Below, one piece after another: positions 36,401 to 45,559 of a DNA stretch of 64,000 nucleotides (position 1 is the first letter of the stretch; every line of letters starts with the position of its first letter). The notes below the pieces were generated by a model. That model saw only the letters and a list, made by a program, of their open reading frames with translations, did no database searches and was not told the origin of the DNA. This DNA is from Populus alba (Eukaryota; Streptophyta; Magnoliopsida; Malpighiales; Salicaceae). The position numbers and the translations under genes are program-made. The stretch is from assembly GCF_005239225.2 (NCBI RefSeq), contig NC_133293.1, forward strand, positions 3,906,001 through 3,970,000, given 5' to 3'.

Positions 36401-36801
36401 GGTGAAATCAAAGGCTCAAACGATGGGGTCCATTGACCTATTGACATAATAGGCATTGGATCCAGATAAGTCTCGAGTTCTTTTACTTCCTCATCAACAC
36501 ATTCCAAAGAATAAAGTCTTTCATCATGAATTAAAGTTCTTTCCAATGGATCCTTTACCCATTCTCTCTCAAAGTGTTCTTGACAAATTGTTTGGATCAA
36601 ATCTACCTCTCTAATGTCCTCATGTTCACCAATTTGTTTGGAGACATTGAATATGTTCATCTCCACAGTCATATTCCCAAAAGACAATTTCATCACCCCA
36701 TTCCTACAGTTAATTAAAGCATTGGATGTAGCTAGGAAAGGTCTACCTAAGATGACTGGGATGGGAGCATTAGAACCTTGAATAGGTGCGGTGTCTAACA
36801 C
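33445..36801 (-). CDS. pol: Athila-like pol polyprotein (RT, RNase H, integrase)
   Basis: This is one open frame of 1118 residues. In order: the end of the protease region ([15 protein letters not shown], residues ~16-30); reverse transcriptase (~215-470) with [36 protein letters not shown] and the catalytic FMDDFSVYG; RNase H (~510-650) with [27 protein letters not shown] and TDHAALKYL; an integrase H2C2 zinc site (HALACGGHF...C..CDRCQR); and an integrase core with [16 protein letters not shown] and the [10 protein letters not shown] glutamate. All catalytic acidic residues are seen. The ORF start is only the first ATG after a frameshift; the true polyprotein begins upstream in gag. Confidence 0.93.
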   Translation of the reverse strand: MLDTAPIQGSNAPIPVILGRPFLATSNALINCRNGVMKLSFGNMTVEMNIFNVSKQIGEHEDIREVDLIQTICQEHFEREWVKDPLERTLIHDERLYSLECVDEEVKELETYLDPMPIMSIGQWTPSFEPLISPQVKVEASLVRPYKPERKPLPSDLKYAFLGEDESYPIVISSKLSIEQEQELLRVVRKHKKAIGWTITDLKGISPLLCTHRIYLEEEAKSVRQMQRRLNPNMKEVVRGEVFKLLDAGIIYPIANSKWVSPTQVVPKKSGVTVVKNENNELVPTRIQTGWRMCIDYRKLNMVTRKDHFPLPFLDQVLERVAGRAFYCFLDGYSGYNQIEISLEDQEKTTFTCPFGTYAYRRMPFGLCNAPATFQRCMMSIFSDMVENFLEVFMDDFSVYGDSYELCLMHLEKVLERCEESNLVLNWEKCHFMVTHGIVLGHIVSSKGIEVDKSKVEVIQKLPAPRNVKDVRSFLGHAGFYRRFIHSFSTIAKPLCNLLSQDVQFDWTSKCQEAFENLKGLLTTAPIMQAPDWSLPFELMCDASDFAVGAVLGQRKDKKPHVVYYASKTLNDAQLNYTTTEKELLAVVFALDKFRSYLVGSLVIVFTDHAALKYLLTKQDAKPRLIRWILLLQEFNLEIRDKKGVENVVADHLSRLSSYETITDESPINEFFVDENLFCVGTVSYIGSPWYADIANYLATSQIPSHWSKLDKQKFLRNVRTFFWDDPYLFKYCPDQIVRRCIPDHEIPSVINFCHALACGGHFSSKKTTAKILQCGFYWPTMFKDVHAFCVACDRCQRLGNLTRRNMMPLNPILVLEIFDCWGIDFMGPFPSSFGYHFILVAVDYVSKWVEAIASRTNDHRVVVKFLKENIFSRFGMPRAMISDGGKHFCNKPVGMLMRKYGVIHKVSTPYHPQTSGQAELANREIKNILEKTVNPNRKDWSLRLVDALWAYRTAYKTSLGMSPYRLVYGKPCHLPVEIEHRAYWAIRQFNDNENEVEKNRKLQLDELEELRNDAFENAKISKHKMKALHDKHIFRKSFHVGQKVLLYNSRLHLFPGKLRTKWIGPFVIKSISEHGAFEVENPKNGNVFKVNGHRLKPYLENVVAEVETLDLEDPIPL

Positions 36802-37060
36802 TACAAAATCAAACAGGAAAGTAGAATTTATCTACTTGGACCAACACATCCTCAACAATACCCCTAGGAATCTTGATTGACCTATCAGCTAATTGAAGGG
36901 TGATTCGAGTAGGCTTGATTTTCTCCTAAACCTAACTGTTCGTAAACAGTGTAGGGTATCAAATTCACACTTGCTCCTAAATCCAACAAAGCTTGGTCTA
37001 TCTTATGACTTCCAATAATGCATGAAAATGGTAGGACAACCAGGATCTTTGTATTTGGGA
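36802..37060 (-). pseudogene. Athila-like protease region, frameshifted
   Basis: The segment reads HKIDQALLDLGASVNLIPYT, the Athila-type aspartic protease with DLGAS at the active site, and then [15 protein letters not shown]. Three one-base insertions in short homopolymers (about 37027, 36923, 36820) throw it out of frame with gag upstream and pol downstream. They may be real or assembly errors. Confidence 0.85.
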
Positions 37061-38926
37061 GGGGTCTTAAACTGGATGATGGCACTAGCATGCTCAGTTA
37101 GAAAGGCTCTTTCTTTCACATTCAATCTCCTTTTGACTGTGCATAAGTCCTTAAGGAACTTTGCATAAGATGGGACTTGTTTAATTGCATCAAGGAGTGG
37201 AATGTTGACTTTCACTTGTTTGAACAATTCATAGATTTCCGAGTTCACAAGATCATGTTTAGGTTTCCCTAACCTCTGTGGAAATGGTGCTCTAGGAACA
37301 AATTCTAAATCACTCACTTTGACTCCAATTTTTCTTGAATCATCTCCTTTCTCACTCATCTCTTTCTCATTTATCTCGCCTTCTTTGTCACTCAAACTCT
37401 CATTTGTCACTTGTGTTTTGATTCCCTCTTCACTCTCCCTAGATTTCTCCTCCACAATACCTTTAGGAATCCCAAAACCTATAGCTTTGTCAACAATCTT
37501 TCCACTTCTAAGGGTAGTGATGGCTTGGACTTGTTCATGGTTTGAAGGTTCACCAAGTGAAGATTCACTCATGTGTACCTGACCTCTAGGATTTGGCATT
37601 GGTTGAGCTGGGATCTTTCCCTTCTCTTGAATGCTTAGTGATTGAGTCAACTTGGTTAGTTGACTTCGAATGTCATCTAAGGTCCTATTGGTCTGGTCTT
37701 GAAATTTGTAAGCTTGGTTGTTGATTCCTCCTTGTGTTTGCATGAATTGTTGAAGAGTATCCTCTAGGGATCTCTTATGAGGTGGTTGGTACGTGTTATG
37801 TGTGGGAGTATGAAATGGTTGGGGTGGAGGTTGAAATGTTTGAGGTACTGAAGAGCCCTCATTTCTCCATCCAAAATTTGGATGGTTCCTCCATCCAGGA
37901 TTATAGGTCTCAGAGTAGGGATTGCCTACTTGGTTTGAAAATGGCTTTCTAACATTACTTGAATCAGAAGTTTGGCCATATAGCACTTCCTTGAAGGCTG
38001 GAATGGTAGGACACTCAGTCGTCCTATGCCCTTTGCTCTCACAAACAACACAACTTTCCTCTTGTTGTTCACTCATGACATGCACTTTTTTAATCTCAAG
38101 AGACTCTACTTTCCTAGCCAATGAGGCTAATCTAGCATTAAGATCATCAGTCTCTTTTAATTGGAACTTCCCACTTGAATGAGAAATGGTGTTTCTAGAC
38201 TCAACATGAAGTGGGAGAGAAGTCTCCCATTGCTTTGTGTTTTCAGCCAATTGATCAAAAAAATCGAAGGCTTCACTTGGTTCTTTGTCATAAAACTCAC
38301 CATTACACATGGTTGACACTAGCTTTTTAAAATCTGCGGTAAGAGAGTCGTAGAAGAAACTCACTAACCTCCACATCTCAAAACCATGGTGGGGGCATGC
38401 ATTTAACAAGTCTTTGAACCTTTCCCAAGCTTGGTGAAATGACTCATTTGGGACTACAAGAAAAATTCATCATTTGACGTTGTAAGGCTGCCGTCCTATG
38501 AGTGGGGAAGTATTTTTTCAAAAATTCAGCTTGCATTTTCTCTCCATGTACCTATAGACCTAGGACGTAAGGAGTTTAGCCAAAGCTTGGCTTTATCCTT
38601 TAGAGAGAATGGGAACAATTTAAGCCGAATAGTTTCCTCAGTGCATGTTCTATCAATAAAAAGTATTACATACCTCTTCAAAGTCCTTAATGTGTATGTA
38701 TGGATTTTCAGAATCCATACCGTGAAATGTGGGAAGAAGTTGAATCATGCCCGGTTTCAAAATTGAAAGCTTGTTGGTTAAGAGGCAAGATAATACACGA
38801 AGGTGTACTTTGTCTAGCCGGGTGAAGATACTCTCTAAGAGTTCGAAAATTAGGTTGATCATTAAATTGTGGAGGTCCATTACCTTGAACACTCCCTTCA
38901 CCCTCTAGATCTTCAACATTAGCCAT
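37003..38926 (-). pseudogene. gag: Athila-like gag, frameshifted
   Basis: The gene begins at MANVEDLEGEG (38926). A Retrotrans_gag region follows (FNDQPNFRTLREYLHP, then in another frame PTFHGMDSENPYIHIKDFEE), then a 468-residue frame (38409-37003) with LVSFFYDSLT, a zinc knuckle CVVCESKGHRTTEC (C-x2-C-x4-H-x4-C), a Pro/Gln-rich stretch, and FKTPPKYKDPGCP before the protease. Frameshifts near 38790 and between 38650 and 38409 break it into pieces. Confidence 0.85.
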
Positions 38927-39164
38927 GATAAAATAATAATAATAATAATAATATAACAATTATATGAATACGAAAGGAAAGGAGAGAAAAAAAAAACAAA
39001 AACAAAAAAAACAAATAAAAGATTGCAAATAAAGTAAATGAAACGTACAAGATAAAGTAATGGCTCAAAAAATAAAAATACAACAAATTAAGAAATTCAC
39101 TCTCCAACTAATAAACAATATTAACAACAATAAACATTAAAAAGATAAGTATAACAAGCATGAA

Positions 39165-39490
39165 TAAAGAGGCGGTAATACCGGCCAAGCACTTCAAACA
39201 ATAAATATAAAAAGAAATAATAACAACAAATAACAACAAAATAAAATAAACAAGAGGCGGTAATACCGGCCAAGCACTTTAGACAATAAATATAAAAGAA
39301 AATAACAACAAAAAATAAAATAACAAGAGGCGGTAAAACCAGCCTTATAATATAAATAATAAATATTAGAAACTAACTAGAATAAACAATAAAAGAAAAA
39401 TGGTTGAAACCAACCAAAATCCAACAATTAATAGTCCAATATCCAAAAAGTTGAGGTCAAATTTTTTTTTTTAGGCGGTAAAACCAGCCA
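39165..39490 (-). repeat. Leader repeat of Athila-like element
   Basis: AGAGGCGGTAATACCGGCC followed by AAGCACTT and an AT-rich spacer occurs twice (39168, 39251), with further diverged GGCGGTAAAACCAGCC copies near 39327 and 39473. It lies in the leader between the primer site and gag. GGCGGT.ATACCGGCC is itself partly palindromic. Confidence 0.75.
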
Positions 39491-39567
39491 TTTGATTTTT
39501 TATTTATATGAATTTTTTTTATTTTTCAATAATCAAAATATAAATTTGGTTACCTTTGCTTGCTAGC

Positions 39568-39585
39568 TCCCCGGCAACGGCGCCA
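39568..39585 (-). other. tRNA-Asp primer-binding site
   Basis: The plus strand reads TCCCCGGCAACGGCGCCA, identical to the 3' end of plant tRNA-Asp(GUC) with CCA as I recall it; the element strand is its complement. It lies four bases from the 5' LTR end (39590). It is not a tRNA gene. Confidence 0.88.
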
Positions 39586-39589
39586 AAAT

Positions 39590-41194
39590 TGCTTGACCGC
39601 TTTTTTGTGATCGCTTGTTTTAACTCGCAAGTGCACGAGTGTGCGATGTAGCAATTAACTCGGTAAGATCGAGGTCATATCCACAGAGAGCTAGATCTGG
39701 AAATTAAGCTAGGTAACAACAAAAAAAACTCAAGAGAAATTAAATTAACAATAACTTGGTTGAAAATAATTGATGGATTTGTTTTCAAAGATTGAAAAAG
39801 TGTAAATAGATTTTAAAAGACAAGAAAAAGTAAGTCTTGGTCCAAATCAATTTTAATGGTGATGTATTGGTGATTTCTTCAACATATATAAGATAACTCA
39901 ACCTAATATCAACGATGGTGATATTAGATCGGAAGATATTACAATGAAGTTTTAAAAAGATGAAGATTAATTATTGCTTAAGAATGAACAAGTACTTTCA
40001 AATTAAGTAAGACATTGAATCAAAGCAATCTCTATACCAAAACTAAGGTTTGTGCATAAAAATTCAAGATTATAACATTACCTAAATGATTTCTAAAATT
40101 TCTTGCAATAATAAAATATTCATGAAGAAGATGAGAAGATAATCATTAACATTCATTCATATCTTAAAAGAACTCACCTCAATCACCATCATCCTTGATT
40201 TGGATCCAAGAAAAGAGATTAGCCAACCATGATTATATATAAGAACACTTTAATAAACATGAAATAACTTGAATCAAACTGAAATAATAAGTTTTACAAA
40301 CTAAAGAACCGAAATCTACAAAGAAAGAACACAACAGAATTTCAGTAAAAAATTCGGACACAAATCTGACTCTAACTTTGGACAGCAATTCGACCCTCTT
40401 AGAAGCCTCTCCTGGAGATGGCTATTAGATACATATTTATAGGCAATTCTATGAAGCTTTCCAGATCATTAAAGAACAGCTCATTTGGAAATCTGAGTCA
40501 AAAGTTATGGGCAAAACACCGAAAGATGTTCTGGAAAAATTAAATCAGGCCAGCTTGGAGAACACTTTGGTGCACGTTTTTCTTCCTCCTTTATGAGCTG
40601 TTTCTTTCTTCTTGTTGACCCAAAATAATGTCACAATGTCCCCTCCAGCTTTCCATCCATGTGCTTGCCCTCTTGAATCAATTAATTGCCCAAAATAAAT
40701 CAATATTATTTGTTGTGTGGACATGTAAGATCATGGATTGTGCTTGGGCTGATTTGGAGGCTGATTTGGGGGCTGATTTGAACATCAAATAAGTATACAA
40801 TTGTACCTATTATTTGGGCTAAGATTGACATTGAAACCTTGAGTGTTTGATGGTTTTGAAGTTTGCACACAACATAAGGTAAGTTTGGGCTTGAAATGGA
40901 TCATATGATATTATTTTCTAGAATTGGAAAATAATTGATTTTTTGGGCAAATTTGGAGCACTTATTTGAACCAAGATTTGCTTCAATCTTTCAACTAAAT
41001 TTCTCTTCAATTCTTTGTTCTGAATTCCGACGTTGAATTTTCTGAAATAATTCATTTAAGCTCCAAAAACCTATCGAAACATTAAAAGAAACTTCATTAC
41101 TAAAAAGCACATCACTTATTATAAAAAATTCAAATAAAAACAATAAATACATATGTAAAATAAAAGACTTAATGATACTTTTGATGCACAATCA
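39590..41194 (-). repeat. 5' LTR of Athila-like element (right in window)
   Basis: 1605 bp, pairing with 30553-32148. No substitution was found by eye, only indels in short runs. Confidence 0.9.
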
Positions 41195-41199
41195 CCCTC

Positions 41200-42841
41200 C
41201 TTGGTCAGTATTCTTGCAAATTCGGTCTCTACTTACAACCCCTCCTCTACTGACAGTCCTATGCTTGCGGCTACTTCGTCATCATCCTCTCCAGCTGGTC
41301 TATAACTTATGGTTGATCTATCTTCTTATCAGTTGCCATAGGTATCCTCAATGCCACCATCTTCCCTTACGTCTCCACCAGCAAGCAGTAGACATCCTGT
41401 GATTCTCATACCACGACAGCAAATCTAGTTGCTTCAGCTACCGCCACCTCTACCTCTACACGGGTACTGCATTCTCCCTCTTCTTAGCCTATTGCATTTT
41501 CTGATGTTGACCGGTATGCAATTTGGCATAATGCTATATGTGATGAGATCGCCACTTTACACTCTAATCACACTTGGTCTTTAATTCCCTTTCATCCTTC
41601 GATGAACGTTGTTGGCAGTATATGGGTATATCAAATCAAATGTCGTGTTGATGGTAGTATTAAGCGTTATAAAGTGCATCTTGTTGCTAGAGGTTTTACC
41701 TAGCAGGAAGGCATTGATTATTCTGAAACTTTCAGTCCAGTTATTAAGCAGGCCACCATCTGATTGGTTTTCTCTATCACGGTTTTGCGAAATTGGAAGA
41801 TTCATCAGCTTGATATTCATAATGCCTTCCTCAATGACGTTCTTACTAAAGAGGTCTACATGAAATAGCCTCCAGGTTTTGTTGACTCTTCTCTTCCATC
41901 TCATGTGTGTAGATTGCACAAATCATTGTACGGTTTAAAACAGGCACCGAGAGCATGGTACACTCGTCTTAATGATTTTTTGCTCTTCATTGGTTTCCGA
42001 GCTTACAAGGTTGACACATCCCTGTTTATCTTATCTGATGGTACTAATATCTTCTATCTCCTGGTATATGTTGATGATATTCTGCTTACAGGTAGCAACT
42101 ATGATATGCTTCATCACCTAATATAGTTACTAAGCTATAAGTTCACGCTTCGTAACTTAGGTGTTGTTCACTACTTTCTAGGTATTGATGTTCAGTCTAT
42201 CGGTATGGGTTTAATGTTGTGTCAACATAAATATATTCTTGACATCCTCACCCGAGCTAGTATGACTTCCTACAAACCCGTTGATACTCTAGTCTCCCCT
42301 TCAAAAGTCACTATATTACCGGATCACTCATTCTCTGATTGTGTCAAATCATGGGTGCTCTTCAATAACTTACCTTCACCCGTCCAGATATATGTTTAGC
42401 TATTAATAGAGTATGTCAGTTTATACATGCTCCTACAAATTCTTATTGGGCCACTGTTAAGCGTATTCTACGCTATCTTAAAGGTATGGTTTTCATATTA
42501 CTCGAGGCTCCTCTTTTGCTCTACATGGATTTACAGATGTAGATTGGGCTAATAGTATTGATGATCGCAAGTCTATGGGTGGCTATCTTGTCTTTTTTGG
42601 TCAGACACCGATTTCTTGGAAATCCAGTAAGCAATGCACATTTGCTCACTCCTCTATTGAGGCTAAGTATAAAGCCCTAACTGATGGTACCGCTGAAGTC
42701 ATTTGGCTTCAATACTTGTTAACATATCTGCAGGTTCCCTCAGTTTCTGCTCCTACCGTTTGGTGTGATAGTATTGGCACGACCTATCTCTCAGCAAATC
42801 CTATATTCCATGCTCGTACTACGCAAGTTGAAGTGGATTAA
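41200..42841 (+). pseudogene. copia A reverse transcriptase and RNase H, degraded
   Basis: This resumes copia A after the nested element. The RT stretch includes EGIDYSETFSPV, WKIHQLDIHNAFLND, RLHKSLYGLKQAPRAWY (41905-41960), the catalytic LLVYVDDILLTGSN near 42060 and LRNLGVVHYFLGIDVQ. The RNase H stretch runs from about 42545 to 42841 (DDRKSMGGYLVFFGQTPISW, SIEAKYKAL). Internal stops (for example the TAG at 41868-41870) and shifts make it a pseudogene. YVDD is intact. Confidence 0.88.
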
Positions 42842-43004
42842 CTCTTTGTCCGCGACCGCGTTTCCAAGAAAGAGATTCAGATTTATTTTGTTCCATCTCA
42901 GGATCAACTTGTCAATGTCTTCACTAAACTGCTTTCTGTTGCATCCTTTACTGCTTTTCGATTCAAGCTTTGGGTCGATCCCCTACCCTCAACTTGAGGG
43001 GGCA

Positions 43005-43162
43005 TATTATAGAATATTTAGCATGTATATATCAGAATAGGAAATTAATATAGAATTATTCAAATGTTGTAATCCCTACAGTTACAGTCGTATTTTCCCA
43101 CATAGATATAAATAGGAAGGTTGGTTAAGGCACAACCTAACATATTCTATTATTCTCAACTT
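43005..43162 (+). repeat. 3' LTR of copia A
   Basis: It follows the purine tract TTGAGGGGGCA (42994-43004). It ends TTCTCAACTT before the target copy AAAG. It differs from the 5' LTR at about twenty of 158 positions. Confidence 0.85.
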
Positions 43163-43166
43163 AAAG

Positions 43167-44029
43167 ATTCAAACTTTTATTTGGTTGGCCATTTAACATA
43201 AACTGTGTACAAGATCTTTCTTATGTAATCTTCATCTATAATCCTTGGATCAGTCTTTTTGTCCATTGTGTACAACAATTATAGAAACCTAGATCATATA
43301 TTGATTCACTATCAATTTGCTTGAAAATTATCGACCAAATTTTTTTCATGGTGAGTAATCTTTTGGTATGTTTCATACACACTTGATGAGCTACTGCATC
43401 AATGGCCAATGATGATTAAAGACAGGTTTTAAAGGATCGAAGGCATTGCATCTCTCTTTTTTGGTGTTCCTTTGAGCATTTGCTTAACCAGAAAATTTTG
43501 GTTTTCAATGATGTTAAACCAAATTTAAACTTATCTTTTTCTCCAACACTCCATCGATTATCTGTTGGGTTAAGAGATTGTGAATGTCAATTTTTTTACA
43601 CGAGTAATGATTTTCATATCAGTGCTAGCTGCATTTTAAGCTGGAAAAATATCAAAAGACAACGTTGTCTAATGTTTGTATAGTAACTCTTTTGTTTCTA
43701 TTTCTTTTCTTTTTGGGCACTTCTTTATGTAAAATCTTTAACTTTTCATGGTGGCCATCGCCTAATAGGCTAGCATGAGGTTTTTAATAAATCTTTCTAT
43801 CATTAAAAAAAAATAAAATCATATTTCAGTAATCTACTTGATTACTTTCATAATTGCAGTGATTCTTTATATGGAATGATGGGAGCTGCACTTGGACATA
43901 AAAGCTCCTATTTTTTCTTACTCTTAATCACTTATTTAACAGTTTAGAATTAAGTATTTTTCTTATACTTGTATCTGCATGAAGAAAATAAAGTAATTCA
44001 ACTGAAAACAAATAGATAAAAGCAGACTG
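43167..44029 (+). other. Unit A sequence upstream of glutaredoxin
   Basis: No intact gene is seen. Near 43755-43815, GGCCATCGCCTAATAGGCTAGC and CTTTCTATCATT precede an A-rich tail, as at the end of a LINE or SINE. The matching stretch in unit B is 59370-60240, diverged by roughly 5-6% by eye. Confidence 0.4.
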
Positions 44030-44841
44030 TGACGTGAAAAATATCAATAGAAAAAAAAAAAAAAAAAAGATGGTGCTGGGACCTCTTGGCATTTATCTCT
44101 TCGTTTCATGCACGGTCGATCACTTTAATCGACGAAAAAACCTATGTGCTCGAAAGCGAGGGGAGGCTTAGCTCATCAGCATCCAGAAACTTCTTGCATG
44201 CCCAGAAGAAGTTTCTGACTTGCAAGAAATGCAGTCTATGCTTGCTCTGCTATATATTATTCTTGATAAATCTTGCCATCCAAATTTAGTTTGCTAATAA
44301 TTAAGTTGATGGCTCTGTGAAAGGTCCATTCTTGATGAATTTGATGCGAATGTTAATGCAGTCTGAAAAAGGGAATTCCTCAAAATGCACTTTGGATATA
44401 TAGGAGTTTGAAAATAAAAAAGAAAAAGAAAAAAAGTGTGCATGTGTAAGAAAGATTACATGCATGGCGTCACTACTATGATAAATGTAAAGCAACCGTA
44501 CAAAAAACACGTCTCCATTTCCGTATGAAAGATTCTTTAAGGATATTTGCGGTGTTTGAAATAATATTTTAAAATAATATTTTTTTTATTTTTTAAAATC
44601 TTATCCAATCCCTATTTACAACGCAATACCAAAAAAGTGGCATCGTGCAGTTACTTTTGATACGGTGAAACGCTTGCATTTGTGTCATGCAACAACCAAT
44701 TGGTGATTTTCGAAACCGACCCAAATATCTAAGAGAACATTCTTCTTTTTCTTCAAAATCAAATCTTTTTCTCTTTGCTACGTTCCTGCCAACGCCAATC
44801 CACCCAAACAACGCTTTCCCCAGAATTTTACCCTATATATA
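44030..44841 (+). promoter_or_regulatory. Glutaredoxin upstream region and TATA box
   Basis: The TATA box TATATATA lies at 44834-44841. Further upstream are a TGACG core (44030-44034), the kind of site bound by TGA bZIP factors, and a palindrome CAGAAACTTCTT...AAGAAGTTTCTG (44184-44217) that contains heat-shock-element-like GAAnnTTC units. The segment 44396-44724 is absent from unit B. Everything except the sequence itself is inference. Confidence 0.5.
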
Positions 44842-44989
44842 CACATACGAGTCTCATGGAGTCAAGCACCTCGCAACAGCTTCCTAGCTCACACTGTTCT
44901 CTAGCCACATCATTTCTGACCACTGTTTCATTGGGCATTATTGTGCTCAGCTTTTTAACCTAACTTCCTGCTCGACGGCCGATTTGGAA

Positions 44990-45295
44990 ATGGAGAGGGT
45001 GACAAAGTTGGCATCGGAGAGGCCAGTGGTGATCTTTAGCAAGACCACATGCTGTATGTGCCACACCATCAAGACTCTCTTCTGTGACTTTGGGGTGAAC
45101 CCGGCTGTCCATGAGCTTGATGAGATGCCCGGAGGAAGGGAAATCGAGCAAGCACTCTCAAGGGCTGGATGCCCAACGTTGCCGGCCGTGTTCATCGGCG
45201 GTGAGATTGTTGGTGGAGCCAATGAGGTGATGAGTCTTCACCTTAGTCGTTCCTTAATCCCAATGCTTAAACATGCCGGAGCATTATGGGTTTGA
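44990..45295 (+). CDS. CC-type (ROXY) glutaredoxin
   Basis: The gene encodes a 101-residue single-exon protein, the normal length for plant class III glutaredoxins. The active site is TTCCMC (CCMC at residues 21-24), the CC-type signature. The family's TLP cis-proline (TLPAVF, 63-68) and the glutathione-site glycines (IGGEIVGG, 69-76) are present. The C-terminus is ALWV, a variant of the ALWL tail that lets ROXY proteins bind TGA transcription factors in the nucleus and cytosol. Known relatives act in flower development, nitrogen and stress signalling, and jasmonate/salicylate crosstalk, mostly by repressing TGA targets rather than by strong thiol reduction. The ATG at 44990 (MERVTKLAS) is chosen; upstream in-frame codons include TTG only. 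Twin pseudogene at 60877. Confidence 0.96.
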   Translation: MERVTKLASERPVVIFSKTTCCMCHTIKTLFCDFGVNPAVHELDEMPGGREIEQALSRAGCPTLPAVFIGGEIVGGANEVMSLHLSRSLIPMLKHAGALWV

Positions 45296-45559
45296 CCCAT
45301 CGGATTATTACCTTCTTATCAGGCACAAACCAAATAAATGAGACGTGTTTTAGCTACTCTATACTATGTACGACGAGATTATTAATAACACACACGCACA
45401 CATGCTAGTAATAATATTACTCAATAAATTATAGCAGGTGTCGGATGTGGATGTATTCGGAGACAATGTAGTTAGTAGTAGATCAAAGTGAGAATCCGTG
45501 TAATTGAATTTTGTAATTGAATTTACAAGATGGCATGCCCGTGCGTTACCGCAAGTTTA

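Larger units (their letters stand above)
30553..41194 (-). mobile_element. Athila-like Ty3/gypsy element, recent nested insertion
   Basis: The 10.64-kb element on the minus strand lies inside copia A, flanked by CCCTC on both sides (30548-30552, 41195-41199). LTRs of 1596 and 1605 bp start TGCTTGACC and end ACAATCA in plus-strand reading. It has a tRNA-Asp primer site, gag, protease, RT, RNase H and integrase in gypsy order. The DLGASVN protease motif and the tRNA-Asp primer are typical of the Athila lineage. The LTRs differ only by small indels, so the insertion is very young. No env-like frame is visible. Confidence 0.95.
27575..43162 (+). mobile_element. Ty1/copia element A, split by the Athila-like element
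   Basis: LTRs of about 158 bp (27575-27731 and 43005-43162) bound gag, integrase, reverse transcriptase and RNase H remnants in copia order (IN before RT). The flanks share AAAG (27571-27574, 43163-43166). Unit B has the uninterrupted site (GGCTCCTCCAAAGATTC, near 59362). The LTRs differ at about twenty positions, so this insertion is old. Its interior is interrupted at 30553-41194. Confidence 0.9.

Noticed and set aside
39568..39585. Sequence identical to the 3' end of tRNA-Asp
   Set aside because: It is the retrotransposon primer-binding site next to the LTR; no tRNA body is present.
43755..43815. Possible SINE/LINE 3' end with A-rich tail
   Set aside because: No target duplication or body could be recognised; the same sequence is in unit B, so it may simply be old unit sequence.
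44856..44963. 35-codon upstream ORF ([11 protein letters not shown]...) before the glutaredoxin, identical in both units
   Set aside because: Its ATG is only about 22 bases after the start of the TATA box, so it probably lies upstream of the transcription start. Its identity in the two units follows from the conversion block, not from selection.
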